DNA from: Clostridiales bacterium 38-18
GTDB lineage: Bacteria > Bacillota > Clostridia > Peptostreptococcales > Acidaminobacteraceae
DNA length: 64,000 nucleotides
Direction of reading: 5' to 3'
NCBI GenBank assembly: GCA_001897605.1
Contig: MKTL01000002.1
Coordinates: forward strand, 162,856 to 226,855
Both the position numbers and the translations under genes were made by a program. The notes beneath the pieces were generated by a model, which was not told the origin of the DNA, searched no databases, and saw only the letters and a list, made by a program, of their open reading frames with translations. Positions within the stretch are counted from its first letter, which is position 1, and each line of letters opens with the position of its first letter. Below, piece by piece: positions 44,186 through 54,297 of this stretch.

Positions 44186-45325
44186 ATGAGGAATGATAAA
44201 TTTAGATCGGTATTTTCTTTGTTTTTAGTGTTAACTCTTCTGGTTACAAGTATTTCATTTGCCAATGACGAGTTAAAAAAGCGTGAACGTGAGCTAGAGG
44301 AGTTGAACCAAAAGCTTGAAGCTATAGATGCCGATATCGATGCCAATCGATCGTTGCAAAATCAAACCAATCAAAAAATTAATACGGTTCAGAACAGCAT
44401 TAAAACACTTGAAGGTGAAATAGATCAGTTGAATACGGATATCGATAATACAGAGATCGCAATTGATGAAAAAACGAAGGAGCTTGCAGAAGCAGAGGCA
44501 AAGATTGGTGAAAAAAATGAGCTTCTCAATGATCGATTAAGAGTGATGTATAAAACGGGTACGATAGGCTATGTTGAAGTCCTTTTTGGAGCGGAAGATT
44601 TTACGGATCTTCTTTCACGAATTGATATGATTCAAATGATTGTCGTTCACGATCAAAACCTAATCACATTCTTAAAAGAACAGCGTGATATTGTTGCAAC
44701 TAAAAAGTTAGAGCTAGAAGGGATTCAGGAGCAGCTATTAGGATACATCGATACAAAGATGAAAAAGCAGGATGAATTAACAGTAGCGTTAAATAATTTA
44801 ATTGCATATAAACAAGATTTAAAGAGTGATGAATCTGCAATGATAGAGCTTGAAAAAGCAACTCAAAATGATGCTGATAAAATAACTGACCTTATTAAAA
44901 ACCTGAAACTTGCTGCAACCTATGTAGGTGGTGAAATGATGTGGCCAGTGCCAGGTAAATATTCTATTAGCTCTTATTTTGGGAATAGACTACATCCAAT
45001 TTCTAAAGAATATACAATGCACACCGGAATTGATATAGAATCGCCTAGAAAAACGCCCTTTGTGGCAGCTCAAACGGGAACCGTTGTATTTGCTAACTGG
45101 TTTGCAGGCTACGGAAAAGCGATTATAATTGATCATGGTGGTGGCTATACCACTTTATACGGACATCTTGATGTTATCAGTGTCAGTGTTGGTGATGTTG
45201 TTAAAAAGGGTGAAGTAATCGGACAAACGGGCAACACAGGGTATTCTACTGGACCACATCTTCATTTTGAGGTTCGTATGAATGGTGAGTATGTGGATCC
45301 GTTGACTTATGTAAAAGGAAATTGA
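44186..45325 (+). CDS. Coiled-coil M23 (LytM) peptidoglycan hydrolase, EnvC-like
   Basis: 379 residues. A signal peptide covers residues 1-27 (SVFSLFLVLTLLVTSISFA), followed by two long coiled-coil segments (about 28-105 and 155-240) and a C-terminal LytM domain. Unlike E. coli EnvC, the metal and catalytic residues look intact: MHTGIDIES (HxxxD), YGHLDVIS and GPHLHFEVR. It is probably an FtsEX-gated D,L-endopeptidase acting in the cell wall rather than only an activator. It lies 9 bases after ftsX, with AGGAGGTCGAG at the start. Confidence 0.94.
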   Translation: MRNDKFRSVFSLFLVLTLLVTSISFANDELKKRERELEELNQKLEAIDADIDANRSLQNQTNQKINTVQNSIKTLEGEIDQLNTDIDNTEIAIDEKTKELAEAEAKIGEKNELLNDRLRVMYKTGTIGYVEVLFGAEDFTDLLSRIDMIQMIVVHDQNLITFLKEQRDIVATKKLELEGIQEQLLGYIDTKMKKQDELTVALNNLIAYKQDLKSDESAMIELEKATQNDADKITDLIKNLKLAATYVGGEMMWPVPGKYSISSYFGNRLHPISKEYTMHTGIDIESPRKTPFVAAQTGTVVFANWFAGYGKAIIIDHGGGYTTLYGHLDVISVSVGDVVKKGEVIGQTGNTGYSTGPHLHFEVRMNGEYVDPLTYVKGN

Positions 45326-45335
45326 GGTGTATAAT

Positions 45336-46553
45336 TTGAAAAAATCAAATGTCGTCATATTAAGTTTATTTTTAGTTGCAATTACAGCATTAGCTACATT
45401 TTTCGTTACAACCTTACTCCAGGTAAATACTGGTGATAAAGTCGTTATTAGTCAATCTGCGCTCGATAGCTATCAAACCTTCATCGATGAATATCGAGAG
45501 GTTGAAGAACTAAAAACCTATATCGAGAAAAATTACTATAAGGATGTCACTGATGAAACTTTAATTGAGGGGATGAAAAAAGGGATCTTTGATGTATTAA
45601 ATGATCCTTACTCCGTGTTTATGAACAGTGACGAGTTTAAAGATTATATGGAGTCATCTTCAGGTGAATATCCTGGGATAGGAATCTATTTAGCACCAAA
45701 TGATGATAATGAAATTGAGATCGTGTCGCCTATTGAAGATACACCAGCAGATAGAGCTGGCTTAATCGCTAAAGATTTAATAATTGGTGTAAATGGAGAG
45801 ACGGTTAATGCTGATGTTATGGATGAAGCGATTGCTACGATAAAGGGTGAACCTGGTACACCTGTTACACTTACTATTTATAGACCATCGAATAAAGAAA
45901 AATTTGATGTTGAAATAGTTAGGGAATGGATTGACATTAAAGTAGTAAAATCGAGAATGCTAGATGACCAAATTGGCTATTTGAGATTGACGATGTTTGA
46001 TGAGCATGCTGCTACTGAGTTTGAAAAGCACATGGATGCACTTATTAAAGATGGCGCAAAGGGTGTCATCATAGATTTAAGACAAAACCCAGGTGGATAC
46101 TTGAGCCAGTGTGTCGAAATAGCGGACCGACTACTTGGTGAAGGTATGATTGTGTATACTGAAAGTCGAAATGGTGATAATGAAGAGTACACCTCAGATG
46201 CTTCAAAATACGATGCAAAGATCGTCGTATTGGTCGACGGTGGTTCTGCGAGTGCCTCAGAAATATTGACAGGCGCTTTAAAAGACCATAAGTCTGCTAC
46301 CATTGTTGGTACGACAACCTTTGGTAAAGGTATCGTTCAAATCGTTAAACCTTATAATGAAGAAACTGGATTTAAGTTAACAACATCAGAGTATTTCACA
46401 CCAAATGGGGTAAATATTCACGGCGTAGGGATTGATCCCGATGTCGTCGTTGAGCTTGATGAAGCCTATTATGAACTTGAAAACCCAACTGATGCAGATG
46501 ATAATCAATTACAAAAAGCAATTGAAATCATGAATACTGAATTAGGAAAATAA
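45336..46553 (+). CDS. S41 carboxy-terminal processing protease (CtpA)
   Basis: 405 residues. An N-terminal signal anchor (about 5-26) is followed by a helical segment, a PDZ domain (about 105-190, GIGIYLAPND and ADRAGLIAKDLIIGVNG) and the S41 domain with GVIIDLRQNPGG, DGGSASASEILTGALKDHKS (catalytic Ser) and TFGKGIVQ (catalytic Lys). It works outside the membrane, cutting C-termini of exported proteins. In the ftsEX operon a role in turning over the M23 hydrolase is plausible. TTG 45336 is chosen because GAGGTG lies 6 bases upstream; GTG 45327 overlaps that site. Confidence 0.94.
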   Translation: MKKSNVVILSLFLVAITALATFFVTTLLQVNTGDKVVISQSALDSYQTFIDEYREVEELKTYIEKNYYKDVTDETLIEGMKKGIFDVLNDPYSVFMNSDEFKDYMESSSGEYPGIGIYLAPNDDNEIEIVSPIEDTPADRAGLIAKDLIIGVNGETVNADVMDEAIATIKGEPGTPVTLTIYRPSNKEKFDVEIVREWIDIKVVKSRMLDDQIGYLRLTMFDEHAATEFEKHMDALIKDGAKGVIIDLRQNPGGYLSQCVEIADRLLGEGMIVYTESRNGDNEEYTSDASKYDAKIVVLVDGGSASASEILTGALKDHKSATIVGTTTFGKGIVQIVKPYNEETGFKLTTSEYFTPNGVNIHGVGIDPDVVVELDEAYYELENPTDADDNQLQKAIEIMNTELGK

Positions 46554-46569
46554 GTCATTAGGAGGCGCT

Positions 46570-46770
46570 ATGGATACTGCAAGGTATAAAGCTGAGGCCG
46601 ATGAAATAAAAAAATTATTGGATCGCATTTCAGTAGCAGTAGATGATCAAACAATTGTAGAAAAAATAGTTGAGAAAGAGCCCGAGAATAACCTAGGTAT
46701 TATTGGATTGACAATTTTAGGAACTATAATTACAATGATGGCACTTTTAACTTATTGGCTAACAAGATAA
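46570..46770 (+). CDS. Small tail-anchored membrane protein
   Basis: 66 residues, not recognised. Residues 1-38 are hydrophilic and helical (EADEIKKLLDRI, KIVEKEPENN); residues 41-64 (GIIGLTILGTIITMMALLTYWL) form one C-terminal membrane helix. AGGAGGCGCT precedes the ATG. It is 16 bases after ctpA and before the operon terminator, so it is the last gene of the ftsEX unit and may be a small accessory membrane protein. Confidence 0.82.
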   Translation: MDTARYKAEADEIKKLLDRISVAVDDQTIVEKIVEKEPENNLGIIGLTILGTIITMMALLTYWLTR

Positions 46771-46775
46771 ATAGA

Positions 46776-46820
46776 CAGCCTAGATAAGCGATTTCGGTCG
46801 TGTATCTAGGCTGAATTATT
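46776..46820 (+). terminator. Rho-independent terminator of the ftsEX operon
   Basis: CAGCCTAGATA (46776-46786) pairs with TATCTAGGCTG (46803-46813), with a 16-base loop and a T-rich tail. Confidence 0.78.
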
Positions 46821-46835
46821 TTAGTGAGAATCTAT

Positions 46836-46864
46836 TTGACGCTTTTGAGGGAAAGCTATATAAT
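46836..46864 (+). promoter_or_regulatory. Sigma-A promoter of uvrBA
   Basis: TTGACG (46836-46841), a 17-base spacer, TATAAT (46859-46864): near-consensus. The SOS box starts 7 bases downstream. Confidence 0.85.
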
Positions 46865-46871
46865 ATAAAGA

Positions 46872-46883
46872 GAACGTTTGTTC
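46872..46883. promoter_or_regulatory. LexA/DinR SOS box upstream of uvrB
   Basis: GAAC-GTTT-GTTC matches the Firmicute LexA core GAAC-N4-GTTC. It lies at the expected transcription start, 8-19 bases after the -10, so LexA would block uvrBA until DNA damage. Confidence 0.85.
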
Positions 46884-46893
46884 GGAGGTGTGA

Positions 46894-48873
46894 ATGAATC
46901 AGTTTGTCGTAAAATCAGAATTTAAGCCTACAGGTGATCAGCCTAAGGCAATAGATCATATTGTCGAGCGAATAGAGAGCGGAAAAGAGCACAGTATACT
47001 TCTAGGCGTCACTGGTTCTGGAAAGACTTTTACAGTTGCCAACATTATTGAAAAAGTACAAAAGCCAACCTTGATCATCGCTCATAATAAGACCTTAGCA
47101 GCTCAGCTTGCCGGTGAGTTTAAGGAGTTTTTTCCAGACAATGCAGTTGAGTTTTTTGTCTCTTACTATGACTATTATCAGCCTGAAGCATATGTAGCAC
47201 ATTCGGATACTTATATTGAAAAGGATGCATCTATAAATGAAGAAATAGATAAATTACGACACAGTGCAACCTCTGCGCTATTTGAGAGAAGAGATGTAAT
47301 CATTGTCGCTTCAGTATCTTGTATTTATGGACTCGGTGACCCTATCGATTACTCAAGCATGACCTTGTCTATTCGCCCAGGTATGGAGAAATCAAGAGAT
47401 GAGATATTAAAAAGATTGATAGACATACAATATATGCGTAACGATTTAAATTTTACAAGAAATACGTTTAGAGTAAGAGGTGATATTATTGAAATTATGC
47501 CTTCTTATGAGTTTGAACGCGCTTATAGAATCGAACTATTTGGCGATGAAATTGAACGTATTGGCGAAATTAATGCGCTTACTGGTGAAATTCTAGGTTA
47601 TAGAAACCATCTAACCATCTATCCTGCATCTCACTATGTAACGCCGAAGGATAAACTTGAAACCGCAATTGTTAAGATTGAAGCCGAGCTTGAAGAACGC
47701 GTGAAGTACTTTAAAGACAACAATAAGCTAATCGAAGCTCAGCGCATTGAGCAGAGAACACGGTATGATATTGAGATGCTGAGAGAGGTTGGATTTTGTC
47801 AGGGTATTGAAAATTATTCCAGTGTACTGTCTGGAAGGCCGATTGGAAGCAGACCCTACACCCTTATAGATTATTTTCCAGATGATTTTTTATTGGTAAT
47901 TGATGAATCACATGTTACGATACCTCAGGTAAGGGCCATGTACGGTGGCGACAGAACTAGAAAGCAATCGCTAGTAGATTTTGGATTTAGACTTCCTTCA
48001 GCTATGGATAATCGACCTTTAAATTTTACTGAATTTGAAAGCTTAGTCCCACAATCCCTGTACGTTAGTGCAACGCCAGGCCCATATGAATATGAAAAAT
48101 GTACTTCAATTACGGAACAAATTATCAGACCAACTGGATTGTTGGATCCACACATTGATGTAAGGCCGATCAAAGGTCAAATTGATGATTTGTACAGTGA
48201 AATCACAATGCGAATTGAGCAAAATGAGCGGGTATTGGTTACGACTTTGACCAAAAAAATGGCTGAGGATTTAACCGATTATTTCAAGAAGCTTGAATTA
48301 AAGGTTAGATACATGCACTCCGACATTAAAACGTTAGAGAGAATGGAAATTATCAGAGATTTTAGGAAGGGTGTATTTGATGTTCTGGTTGGTATCAACC
48401 TACTTAGAGAGGGGCTTGACCTGCCAGAAGTCTCTCTAGTTGCGATACTGGATGCTGACAAAGAGGGGTTTCTACGTTCTGAAACCTCCCTCGTTCAAAC
48501 TATAGGTCGAGCAGCTAGAAACATCAATGGTAAGGTTGTGATGTATGCAGATCGCATAACTGACTCTATGAAATACGCTATAGATGAAACCAATCGACGA
48601 CGTCAAATACAAGAGGAATACAATATCAAGAATGGTATTGAACCGAAAGGCATCGTTAAAGGCATTCGAGATGTAATCGAAGCGACAGTTGCTGCGGATT
48701 CAATTGAAGAATATAAGGCTGAGCAAATTAAAGCTATGAGTAAAGCGGAGCTCAAAGATTATATTGTACAGCTAGAAGAGGAAATGTTTGCAGCATCCAG
48801 AACTTTACAGTTTGAAAGAGCTGCTGAGCTTCGCGATATGATCGTTGAATTAAAGACTTTAAAGGTTAAGTAA
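46894..48873 (+). CDS. uvrB: Excinuclease ABC subunit UvrB
   Basis: 659 residues, full length. Walker [11 protein letters not shown] near 39-48, beta-hairpin region [11 protein letters not shown] near 91, helicase motifs DESHVT and TIGRAARN, and a C-terminal UVR domain ([22 protein letters not shown]) that binds UvrC. It verifies damage delivered by UvrA in nucleotide excision repair. CGGAGGTGTGA precedes the ATG, just after the SOS box. uvrA follows by 19 bases. Confidence 0.98.
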   Translation: MNQFVVKSEFKPTGDQPKAIDHIVERIESGKEHSILLGVTGSGKTFTVANIIEKVQKPTLIIAHNKTLAAQLAGEFKEFFPDNAVEFFVSYYDYYQPEAYVAHSDTYIEKDASINEEIDKLRHSATSALFERRDVIIVASVSCIYGLGDPIDYSSMTLSIRPGMEKSRDEILKRLIDIQYMRNDLNFTRNTFRVRGDIIEIMPSYEFERAYRIELFGDEIERIGEINALTGEILGYRNHLTIYPASHYVTPKDKLETAIVKIEAELEERVKYFKDNNKLIEAQRIEQRTRYDIEMLREVGFCQGIENYSSVLSGRPIGSRPYTLIDYFPDDFLLVIDESHVTIPQVRAMYGGDRTRKQSLVDFGFRLPSAMDNRPLNFTEFESLVPQSLYVSATPGPYEYEKCTSITEQIIRPTGLLDPHIDVRPIKGQIDDLYSEITMRIEQNERVLVTTLTKKMAEDLTDYFKKLELKVRYMHSDIKTLERMEIIRDFRKGVFDVLVGINLLREGLDLPEVSLVAILDADKEGFLRSETSLVQTIGRAARNINGKVVMYADRITDSMKYAIDETNRRRQIQEEYNIKNGIEPKGIVKGIRDVIEATVAADSIEEYKAEQIKAMSKAELKDYIVQLEEEMFAASRTLQFERAAELRDMIVELKTLKVK

Positions 48874-48892
48874 TTTTAGAAGAGGACATTAT

Positions 48893-51808
48893 ATGAGTAA
48901 AAACACCATTTATGTAAAAGGTGCTAAAGAGCACAATCTAAAAAACATTGATGTATCAATTCCTAGAGATCAATTGGTAGTCGTTACAGGACTAAGTGGC
49001 TCGGGTAAGTCTTCCCTTGCGTTTGATACGATATATGCGGAAGGTCAAAGGAGATACGTTGAAAGCTTGTCCTCATATGCAAGACAATTTTTAGGACAAA
49101 TGGAAAAACCGGATGTTGAGTATATTGAAGGGTTATCGCCCGCCATATCAATTGACCAAAAGACTACAAGCCGTAACCCACGTTCTACTGTAGGTACGGT
49201 AACAGAAATCTATGACTATCTAAGACTATTATATGCGAGGGTGGGGATTCCCCATTGTCCTGTCTGTGGAATTGAAATTTTACCGCAAACAGTTGATCAA
49301 ATCGTAGATAAAGTAATGATGTTAGATGAAGGCAAAAGGATACAAGTCCTCGCACCTATGATTGTCGGAAAGAAGGGTCAACATCAGAAGCTTCTTGAGG
49401 CTCTAAAAAAAGAAGGCTATGTAAGGGCTCGTATCAACGGTGAAGCAAGAGATTTAAGTGAGACCATTGAGCTTGAAAAAAATAAAAAAAATACAATAGA
49501 AGTCGTCGTGGATCGGTTGGTGATAAAGTCGGATATTCAACAAAGACTAACGGATTCTATAGAAACGGCTCTAAAGCTTGCAGAAGGTGTCGTAACCATT
49601 AATATTCTGGATGAAGAGGACGTAACCTTTAATACGAAATTCGCTTGTTCAGAGCACGGTCATGGTATAGCCGAAATGGAACCTAGAATGTTTTCATTTA
49701 ATGCACCCTATGGGGCATGTCCAGACTGTAACGGGCTAGGCTTTACGAAAAAGGTTGACCCAGAGCTTCTGGTTCCAGATCAGAGAATATCCGTAAGCGA
49801 AGGTGCACTCCTTCCCATAGCGAACAGTGCCGATGGTACATTTTACGTGAATATGATTCATGCTTTAATTGAGGAAGCTGGTGCCTCGGTGGATACGCCA
49901 TTTAGAGAGTTACCTGAGAAAGTGAAGCACGAAATTTTTTTTGGTACAGGTGACCGAAAAGTGAAATTTATGTACGATAGTAAATACGTTGGTGAAGCAG
50001 AGTTTAATCGACCATTTGAAGGTTTGGTAAACAACTATGAGAGAAGGTATGCTGCCACAAACTCTGAATATATTCGCTCAAAAATAGATGAATTTATGAG
50101 CTTAATCGAGTGTGACACTTGTCATGGAAGAAGGCTTAAGGATGAAGTGCTTGCGGTAACCGTAGGTGGGCTAAGTATTCATGAGGTAACTAGCTTATCT
50201 GTTAAGGAAGCAGTCAATTTTTTTGACACTCTATCGCTAGACAATACCAATACACAAATCGCAGAACAAATTTTAAAAGAGATAAATGCACGCTTAATGT
50301 TCCTAAAAAACGTTGGCCTTGAATATCTGTCTCTATCTAGAGCTGCGAGTACACTTTCAGGCGGAGAATCACAGCGGATTCGTTTGGCAACTCAAATTGG
50401 CTCAGGCTTAGTAGGGGTATTGTACATCCTAGATGAGCCAAGTATCGGATTACACCAAAAGGACAATCAAAAGCTTTTGAAGACCCTTAGAGATTTAACC
50501 GAATTAGGAAATACACTTTTGGTAGTAGAGCACGATGATGACACTATAAGAGAAGCGGACTATATCCTAGATTTAGGGCCAGGCGCTGGTGAGCATGGTG
50601 GTCATATCATCGCAGAAGGTAATTTAAAAGCTATTTTAGCAAATAAGAATTCTATTACTGGGCAATATTTGAGTGGAAGAAAGAAAATTCTTTATCCTGC
50701 ACTAAGAAGACCGGTTTCAGATAAGATGATTAGGATTATTGGTGCTACAGAAAATAATCTCAAAAACATTGATGTCGACATTCCCCTAGGGGTTTTATGC
50801 GCCATTACTGGTGTGTCAGGTTCTGGTAAAAGTACCTTGATCAATGAGATTTTATATAAGTCATGTGCCATTGCAATTAATAAGAGTAGAATAAAGGCTG
50901 GAAAACACGATAACATACTTGGCCTTGAAAATATTGATAAAATCATTGAAATTGATCAATCTCCAATAGGAAGGACACCAAGATCAAATCCGGCAACCTA
51001 TACCGGTGTGTTTGATATGATTCGTGATTTATTTGCACAGGTTCCTGAAGCTAAGATGAGAGGGTATCAAAAAGGTCGTTTCAGCTTCAATGTCAGTGGT
51101 GGTAGATGTGAGCACTGTAAAGGTGATGGGATTATAAAGATTGAAATGCATTTTTTACCTGATGTGTATGTTCAATGTGATGTTTGTAAAGGAAAGCGTT
51201 ACAATAGAGAAACCCTAGAAGTAAAGTATAAAGGTAAAAATATTGCTGATGTTCTCAACATGACAGTTGAGGAAGGTCTTGAGTTTTTCTCTAACATTCC
51301 GAGAATTAAAAGAAAATTGAAAACGCTTCATGAAGTTGGCTTGGATTATATACGATTGGGTCAACCCTCAACACAGCTATCTGGGGGTGAGGCGCAAAGA
51401 ATTAAGCTTGCAACAGAGCTCAGTAAGGTGAGTACGGGTAAAACGCTCTACATTTTAGACGAACCGACCACGGGACTTCATACTGCTGATGTTCATAATT
51501 TAATCAGCGTTCTACAAAGATTAGTAGATACAGGTAATACTGTAGTCGTTATAGAGCATAATCTCGATGTAATTAAATGCTCAGATTATATTGTAGATTT
51601 AGGTCCTGATGGTGGTGATAATGGTGGAACCGTTATAGCAACTGGAACACCAGAGGAAGTTGCGAAGGTTCAGGGCTCCTATACTGGCGCGTTTTTAGAG
51701 CGTATGCTCACTGAAGATTATAAGGAAAAAGTAAAAACTAAAAAGGTTTCTGCAAAAGTCGCTTCTAAATCTTCAAAGGTGATAAGTGTAGATGATAATC
51801 AAGAATAA
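48893..51808 (+). CDS. uvrA: Excinuclease ABC subunit UvrA
   Basis: 971 residues, with two ABC ATPase halves. Walker [15 protein letters not shown] near 33 and [10 protein letters not shown] near 640; signatures [12 protein letters not shown] near 487 and [12 protein letters not shown] near 828; zinc-binding CxxC sets (CPVCG, CPDCNG, CDTCHG, CEHCKG, CDVCKG). A Lys/Ser-rich tail of about 30 residues extends beyond the usual end. It is the damage sensor of nucleotide excision repair, cotranscribed with uvrB under LexA control. Confidence 0.98.
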   Translation: MSKNTIYVKGAKEHNLKNIDVSIPRDQLVVVTGLSGSGKSSLAFDTIYAEGQRRYVESLSSYARQFLGQMEKPDVEYIEGLSPAISIDQKTTSRNPRSTVGTVTEIYDYLRLLYARVGIPHCPVCGIEILPQTVDQIVDKVMMLDEGKRIQVLAPMIVGKKGQHQKLLEALKKEGYVRARINGEARDLSETIELEKNKKNTIEVVVDRLVIKSDIQQRLTDSIETALKLAEGVVTINILDEEDVTFNTKFACSEHGHGIAEMEPRMFSFNAPYGACPDCNGLGFTKKVDPELLVPDQRISVSEGALLPIANSADGTFYVNMIHALIEEAGASVDTPFRELPEKVKHEIFFGTGDRKVKFMYDSKYVGEAEFNRPFEGLVNNYERRYAATNSEYIRSKIDEFMSLIECDTCHGRRLKDEVLAVTVGGLSIHEVTSLSVKEAVNFFDTLSLDNTNTQIAEQILKEINARLMFLKNVGLEYLSLSRAASTLSGGESQRIRLATQIGSGLVGVLYILDEPSIGLHQKDNQKLLKTLRDLTELGNTLLVVEHDDDTIREADYILDLGPGAGEHGGHIIAEGNLKAILANKNSITGQYLSGRKKILYPALRRPVSDKMIRIIGATENNLKNIDVDIPLGVLCAITGVSGSGKSTLINEILYKSCAIAINKSRIKAGKHDNILGLENIDKIIEIDQSPIGRTPRSNPATYTGVFDMIRDLFAQVPEAKMRGYQKGRFSFNVSGGRCEHCKGDGIIKIEMHFLPDVYVQCDVCKGKRYNRETLEVKYKGKNIADVLNMTVEEGLEFFSNIPRIKRKLKTLHEVGLDYIRLGQPSTQLSGGEAQRIKLATELSKVSTGKTLYILDEPTTGLHTADVHNLISVLQRLVDTGNTVVVIEHNLDVIKCSDYIVDLGPDGGDNGGTVIATGTPEEVAKVQGSYTGAFLERMLTEDYKEKVKTKKVSAKVASKSSKVISVDDNQE

Positions 51809-51860
51809 TATAGGATTCTAGGAGTCATCTATGTAATTGTTTATGTGTATACTCATAATT

Positions 51861-51893
51861 GTGACCTGGTTCATTGAATCAGGTCACTTCTCT
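51861..51893 (+). terminator. Rho-independent terminator after uvrA
   Basis: GTGACCTG (51861-51868) pairs with CAGGTCAC (51880-51887), followed by a weak T-rich tail (TTCTCT). Confidence 0.65.
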
Positions 51894-51901
51894 ATGGCTG
51901 A

Positions 51902-52042
51902 TTAGAAGTTGACATCCCAGAAGCGCAAAAAGAGATTCTTTATTCATCAAGCTTGGTTGTAAAGTATAGCGTGTATGAGGTGTCAGGTATTTATTTATCT
52001 TCAAGTGTGAAAGATAGACTTCGTGAGTTGACAAAGTCTTAA
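51902..52042 (+). pseudogene. Short open frame, possible gene remnant
   Basis: After a TGA at 51899-51901 an open frame of 46 codons runs to TAA at 52040-52042. It encodes a protein-like stretch (including VVKYSVYEVSGIYLSSSV and KDRLRELTKS) but has no ATG, no ribosome site, and ends within the uvrC promoter. It may be the 3' end of a lost gene, or chance. No family is recognised. Confidence 0.25.
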
Positions 52043-52056
52043 GTCAAAGTTATGAT
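52028..52056 (+). promoter_or_regulatory. Sigma-A promoter of uvrC
   Basis: TTGACA (52028-52033), a 17-base spacer, TATGAT (52051-52056), 46 bases before the uvrC start. No GAAC-N4-GTTC box is seen here, so uvrC may not be under LexA. Confidence 0.75.
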
Positions 52057-52102
52057 AGCGATATTAACAGGTAAAGAATGGTTATATAATTAAGGAGAAA
52101 TC

Positions 52103-54034
52103 ATGGAACAAGGATTTCAGGTAAAAGAACACATAAAAGAGCAGCTAAAGACATTGCCACAGCTTCCTGGGATCTACATAATGAAGGATCAGTCGGGAGA
52201 AATTATATATGTTGGAAAGTCAAAAAATTTAAAAAACAGAGTGAGTTCCTACTTTAGGGGATTTAACTCCCATCTACCCAAAGTGCAAACGATGGTGATC
52301 AATATTAGTGAGTTTGAGTACATCATCACTGATTCAGAAATGGAAGCACTTATATTAGAAGCAAATTTAATAAAAAAGCATTTACCTCGTTTTAATATCC
52401 TATTGAAGGATGATAAAATGTATCCTTATATCGTTGTCTCTGTTGGAGAGCGTTTTCCGAGGGTATTCATGACCAGACAGCTCCCGAAAGGGAACTTTAA
52501 GGTCTTCGGACCATACACGGGGGTTGATCAGGTTAAAACCACACTTGAGGTTATTCAGACGATATTTCCAATTAGAGAATGCAGTAAAAAGATAACAGAT
52601 AAGGTAGAAAGACCATGTCTCAATTATCATATAGGTAGATGTGCAGGCGCTTGTAATCATATGATAAGTGATGAAGCCTATAATGTTTATGTCCAAAAGA
52701 TTATTCGGTTTTTAGCTGGTGATAAGAATTGGCTCATTACGGAATTGAATGAGAAAATGTTGGCCTGTGCTGAAAAAATGGCGTTTGAGGAAGCCGCTGA
52801 ATTTAGAGATAAAATCAATGCACTTCGCGCATTGAATGAAAAACAGAAGGCGATTCAAAATACAGGGAAGAATCAAGACTATATCGCTTCTTATCGATAT
52901 GAGGATCGTGCTTGTGTCATGCTATTTCAAATCAGAGAGGGTAAAATAATAGGGAGAGAATCCTATAACCTATCAAATGTCGAGGGGGCAAATGGGGATG
53001 AACTCATCAGTTCGTTTATCCTACAATACTATGCTGGAAATGACATGGTGCCTCCAGAGATATATTTGTCACAGCAGCTTGAAAATCAGGATTTATACAG
53101 TGAATGGTTAAGCAGGCTTTGTGATTATAAAGTAAGCTTTTCTGTACCTCAAAGAGGTGATAAGAAAAAGACCATTGAGTTGGTTGAGAAAAATGCAAAA
53201 GAGTATATTATGAAGTTCCAAGAAAGGATTGAAAAGGAACAGCTTTTCAGCTCGTTATCAGAAGGGGAATTGCGGGATGCTTTAGGTATGCCGGACAACT
53301 TAAAAATCAATCGAATTGAAGCATTTGATATTTCCAACATTTCGGGTGTCTATTCGGTCGGGAGTATGGTTGTTTTCGAGGATGGGAAAAAGAAACGTTC
53401 CGATTATAGAAGATTTAGAGTGAAAACTATTGAAGGTCCAAATGATTATGGATCGATGCAAGAAGTAGTTTATCGACGCTACAAACGTGTTTTAGAAGAA
53501 ATGAAGATGGCTGAAGAGACGGGTGTTTTAGGTGCAAAATATAGTGGCTTACCAGATTTAATTCTCATCGATGGTGGAAAGGGCCATGTTAATGCGGCAT
53601 TAGAGGTTCTGAACGCTCTTAAATTATATGTTCCAGTGGCAGGTATGGTGAAGGACGATTATCACAAAACTGAAGATTTGTACTACGATGGTGAGCGAAG
53701 AGGCTTAAAAGCCAGGAGAAATGCATTTAAGCTTGTATATGAGATTCAAGAAGAGGTCCATCGATTTGCTATTGAGTATCATAAGTCGTTGCGTTCCAAA
53801 GAAATGACGCATTCTATTTTAGACGAGATAGAAGGTGTTGGCGAGAAAAGAAGAATTGAATTGATGAAGTACTTTAAGACCATAGAGCGAATTAAAGAAG
53901 CGAGTTTAGTTGAGCTTCAGGAAGTAACCGGAATAAACGCAAGAGTGGCGCAAGCAATATATGATTACTTTAGAACCCCAAATAGTGAAGTTTATAGTAA
54001 TTTTGATGATGGAAACATTAGTAAAGATTCTTAA
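52103..54034 (+). CDS. uvrC: Excinuclease ABC subunit UvrC
   Basis: 643 residues. The GIY-YIG nuclease is at the N-terminus (LPGIYIMKDQSGEIIYVGKSKNLKNRV, from about 18), with a cysteine-rich segment (CSKK, PCLNYHIGRCAGAC) near 170. A UVR domain follows (about 203-238), then an RNase H-like nuclease (EAFDISNISGVYSVGSMVVFEDG, LILIDGGKGHVNAAL) and C-terminal helix-hairpin-helix (IEGVGEKRRIELMKYF). It makes both incisions in nucleotide excision repair. AAGGAGAAATC precedes the ATG. Confidence 0.97.
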   Translation: MEQGFQVKEHIKEQLKTLPQLPGIYIMKDQSGEIIYVGKSKNLKNRVSSYFRGFNSHLPKVQTMVINISEFEYIITDSEMEALILEANLIKKHLPRFNILLKDDKMYPYIVVSVGERFPRVFMTRQLPKGNFKVFGPYTGVDQVKTTLEVIQTIFPIRECSKKITDKVERPCLNYHIGRCAGACNHMISDEAYNVYVQKIIRFLAGDKNWLITELNEKMLACAEKMAFEEAAEFRDKINALRALNEKQKAIQNTGKNQDYIASYRYEDRACVMLFQIREGKIIGRESYNLSNVEGANGDELISSFILQYYAGNDMVPPEIYLSQQLENQDLYSEWLSRLCDYKVSFSVPQRGDKKKTIELVEKNAKEYIMKFQERIEKEQLFSSLSEGELRDALGMPDNLKINRIEAFDISNISGVYSVGSMVVFEDGKKKRSDYRRFRVKTIEGPNDYGSMQEVVYRRYKRVLEEMKMAEETGVLGAKYSGLPDLILIDGGKGHVNAALEVLNALKLYVPVAGMVKDDYHKTEDLYYDGERRGLKARRNAFKLVYEIQEEVHRFAIEYHKSLRSKEMTHSILDEIEGVGEKRRIELMKYFKTIERIKEASLVELQEVTGINARVAQAIYDYFRTPNSEVYSNFDDGNISKDS

Positions 54035-54065
54035 TAATGCCACAAATACAAGTACGGCAACTTTC

Positions 54066-54097
54066 AATCAGGCTTGAGATTTCAAGCCTGATTTTTA
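54066..54097 (+). terminator. Rho-independent terminator after uvrC
   Basis: AATCAGGCTTGA (54066-54077) and TCAAGCCTGATT (54082-54093) form a perfect 12-bp stem followed by a T run. Confidence 0.92.
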
Positions 54098-54151
54098 TAT
54101 AATAAGTGTTAAAAAAAAAACACAAAATATAAAAAAGTTTAGCTGTATACT

Positions 54152-54162
54152 TTGTGAACAAT
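54152..54162 (+). promoter_or_regulatory. Candidate operator upstream of the hydrogenase operon
   Basis: TTGTGAACAAT, identical to 7871-7881 upstream of the 2-oxoacid oxidoreductase. It lies 7 bases upstream of the -10, between -35 and -10, an ideal repressor position. The core TTGT-GA-ACAA is palindromic. Confidence 0.4.
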
Positions 54163-54165
54163 ATA

Positions 54166-54174
54166 TGTTATAAT
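54166..54174 (+). promoter_or_regulatory. Extended -10 promoter of the hydrogenase operon
   Basis: TGTTATAAT: a perfect extended -10 (TGN-TATAAT). The -35 region (TATACT at 54146) is poor, which fits an extended -10 promoter. Confidence 0.55.
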
Positions 54175-54215
54175 TCATGTTGACATGGGTTAAGGAATTA
54201 ACAATCTGCCTTAAA

Positions 54216-54232
54216 CCTAGTAAAATACTAGG
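54216..54232 (+). other. Hairpin in the hydrogenase mRNA leader
   Basis: CCTAGTA (54216-54222) and TACTAGG (54226-54232) form a perfect 7-bp hairpin with a 3-base loop in the roughly 120-base leader before the first hydrogenase gene. No T run follows, so it is not a terminator; it may stabilise the mRNA. Confidence 0.45.
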
Positions 54233-54297
54233 GAATAAGGGGTTTGACATCGCGGGTTACGGTGTTAAACAAGCAATCGATAAGGAGGAACTTTTTA

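Noticed and set aside
54152-54174. Canonical Rex operator upstream of the hydrogenase operon
   Set aside because: The sequence lacks the TTGTTAA-N4-TTAACAA symmetry; I kept only the shared TTGTGAACAAT motif as an unnamed candidate.
54216-54232. Attenuator in the hydrogenase leader
   Set aside because: The hairpin has no following T run and no alternative pairing, so termination there is unlikely.
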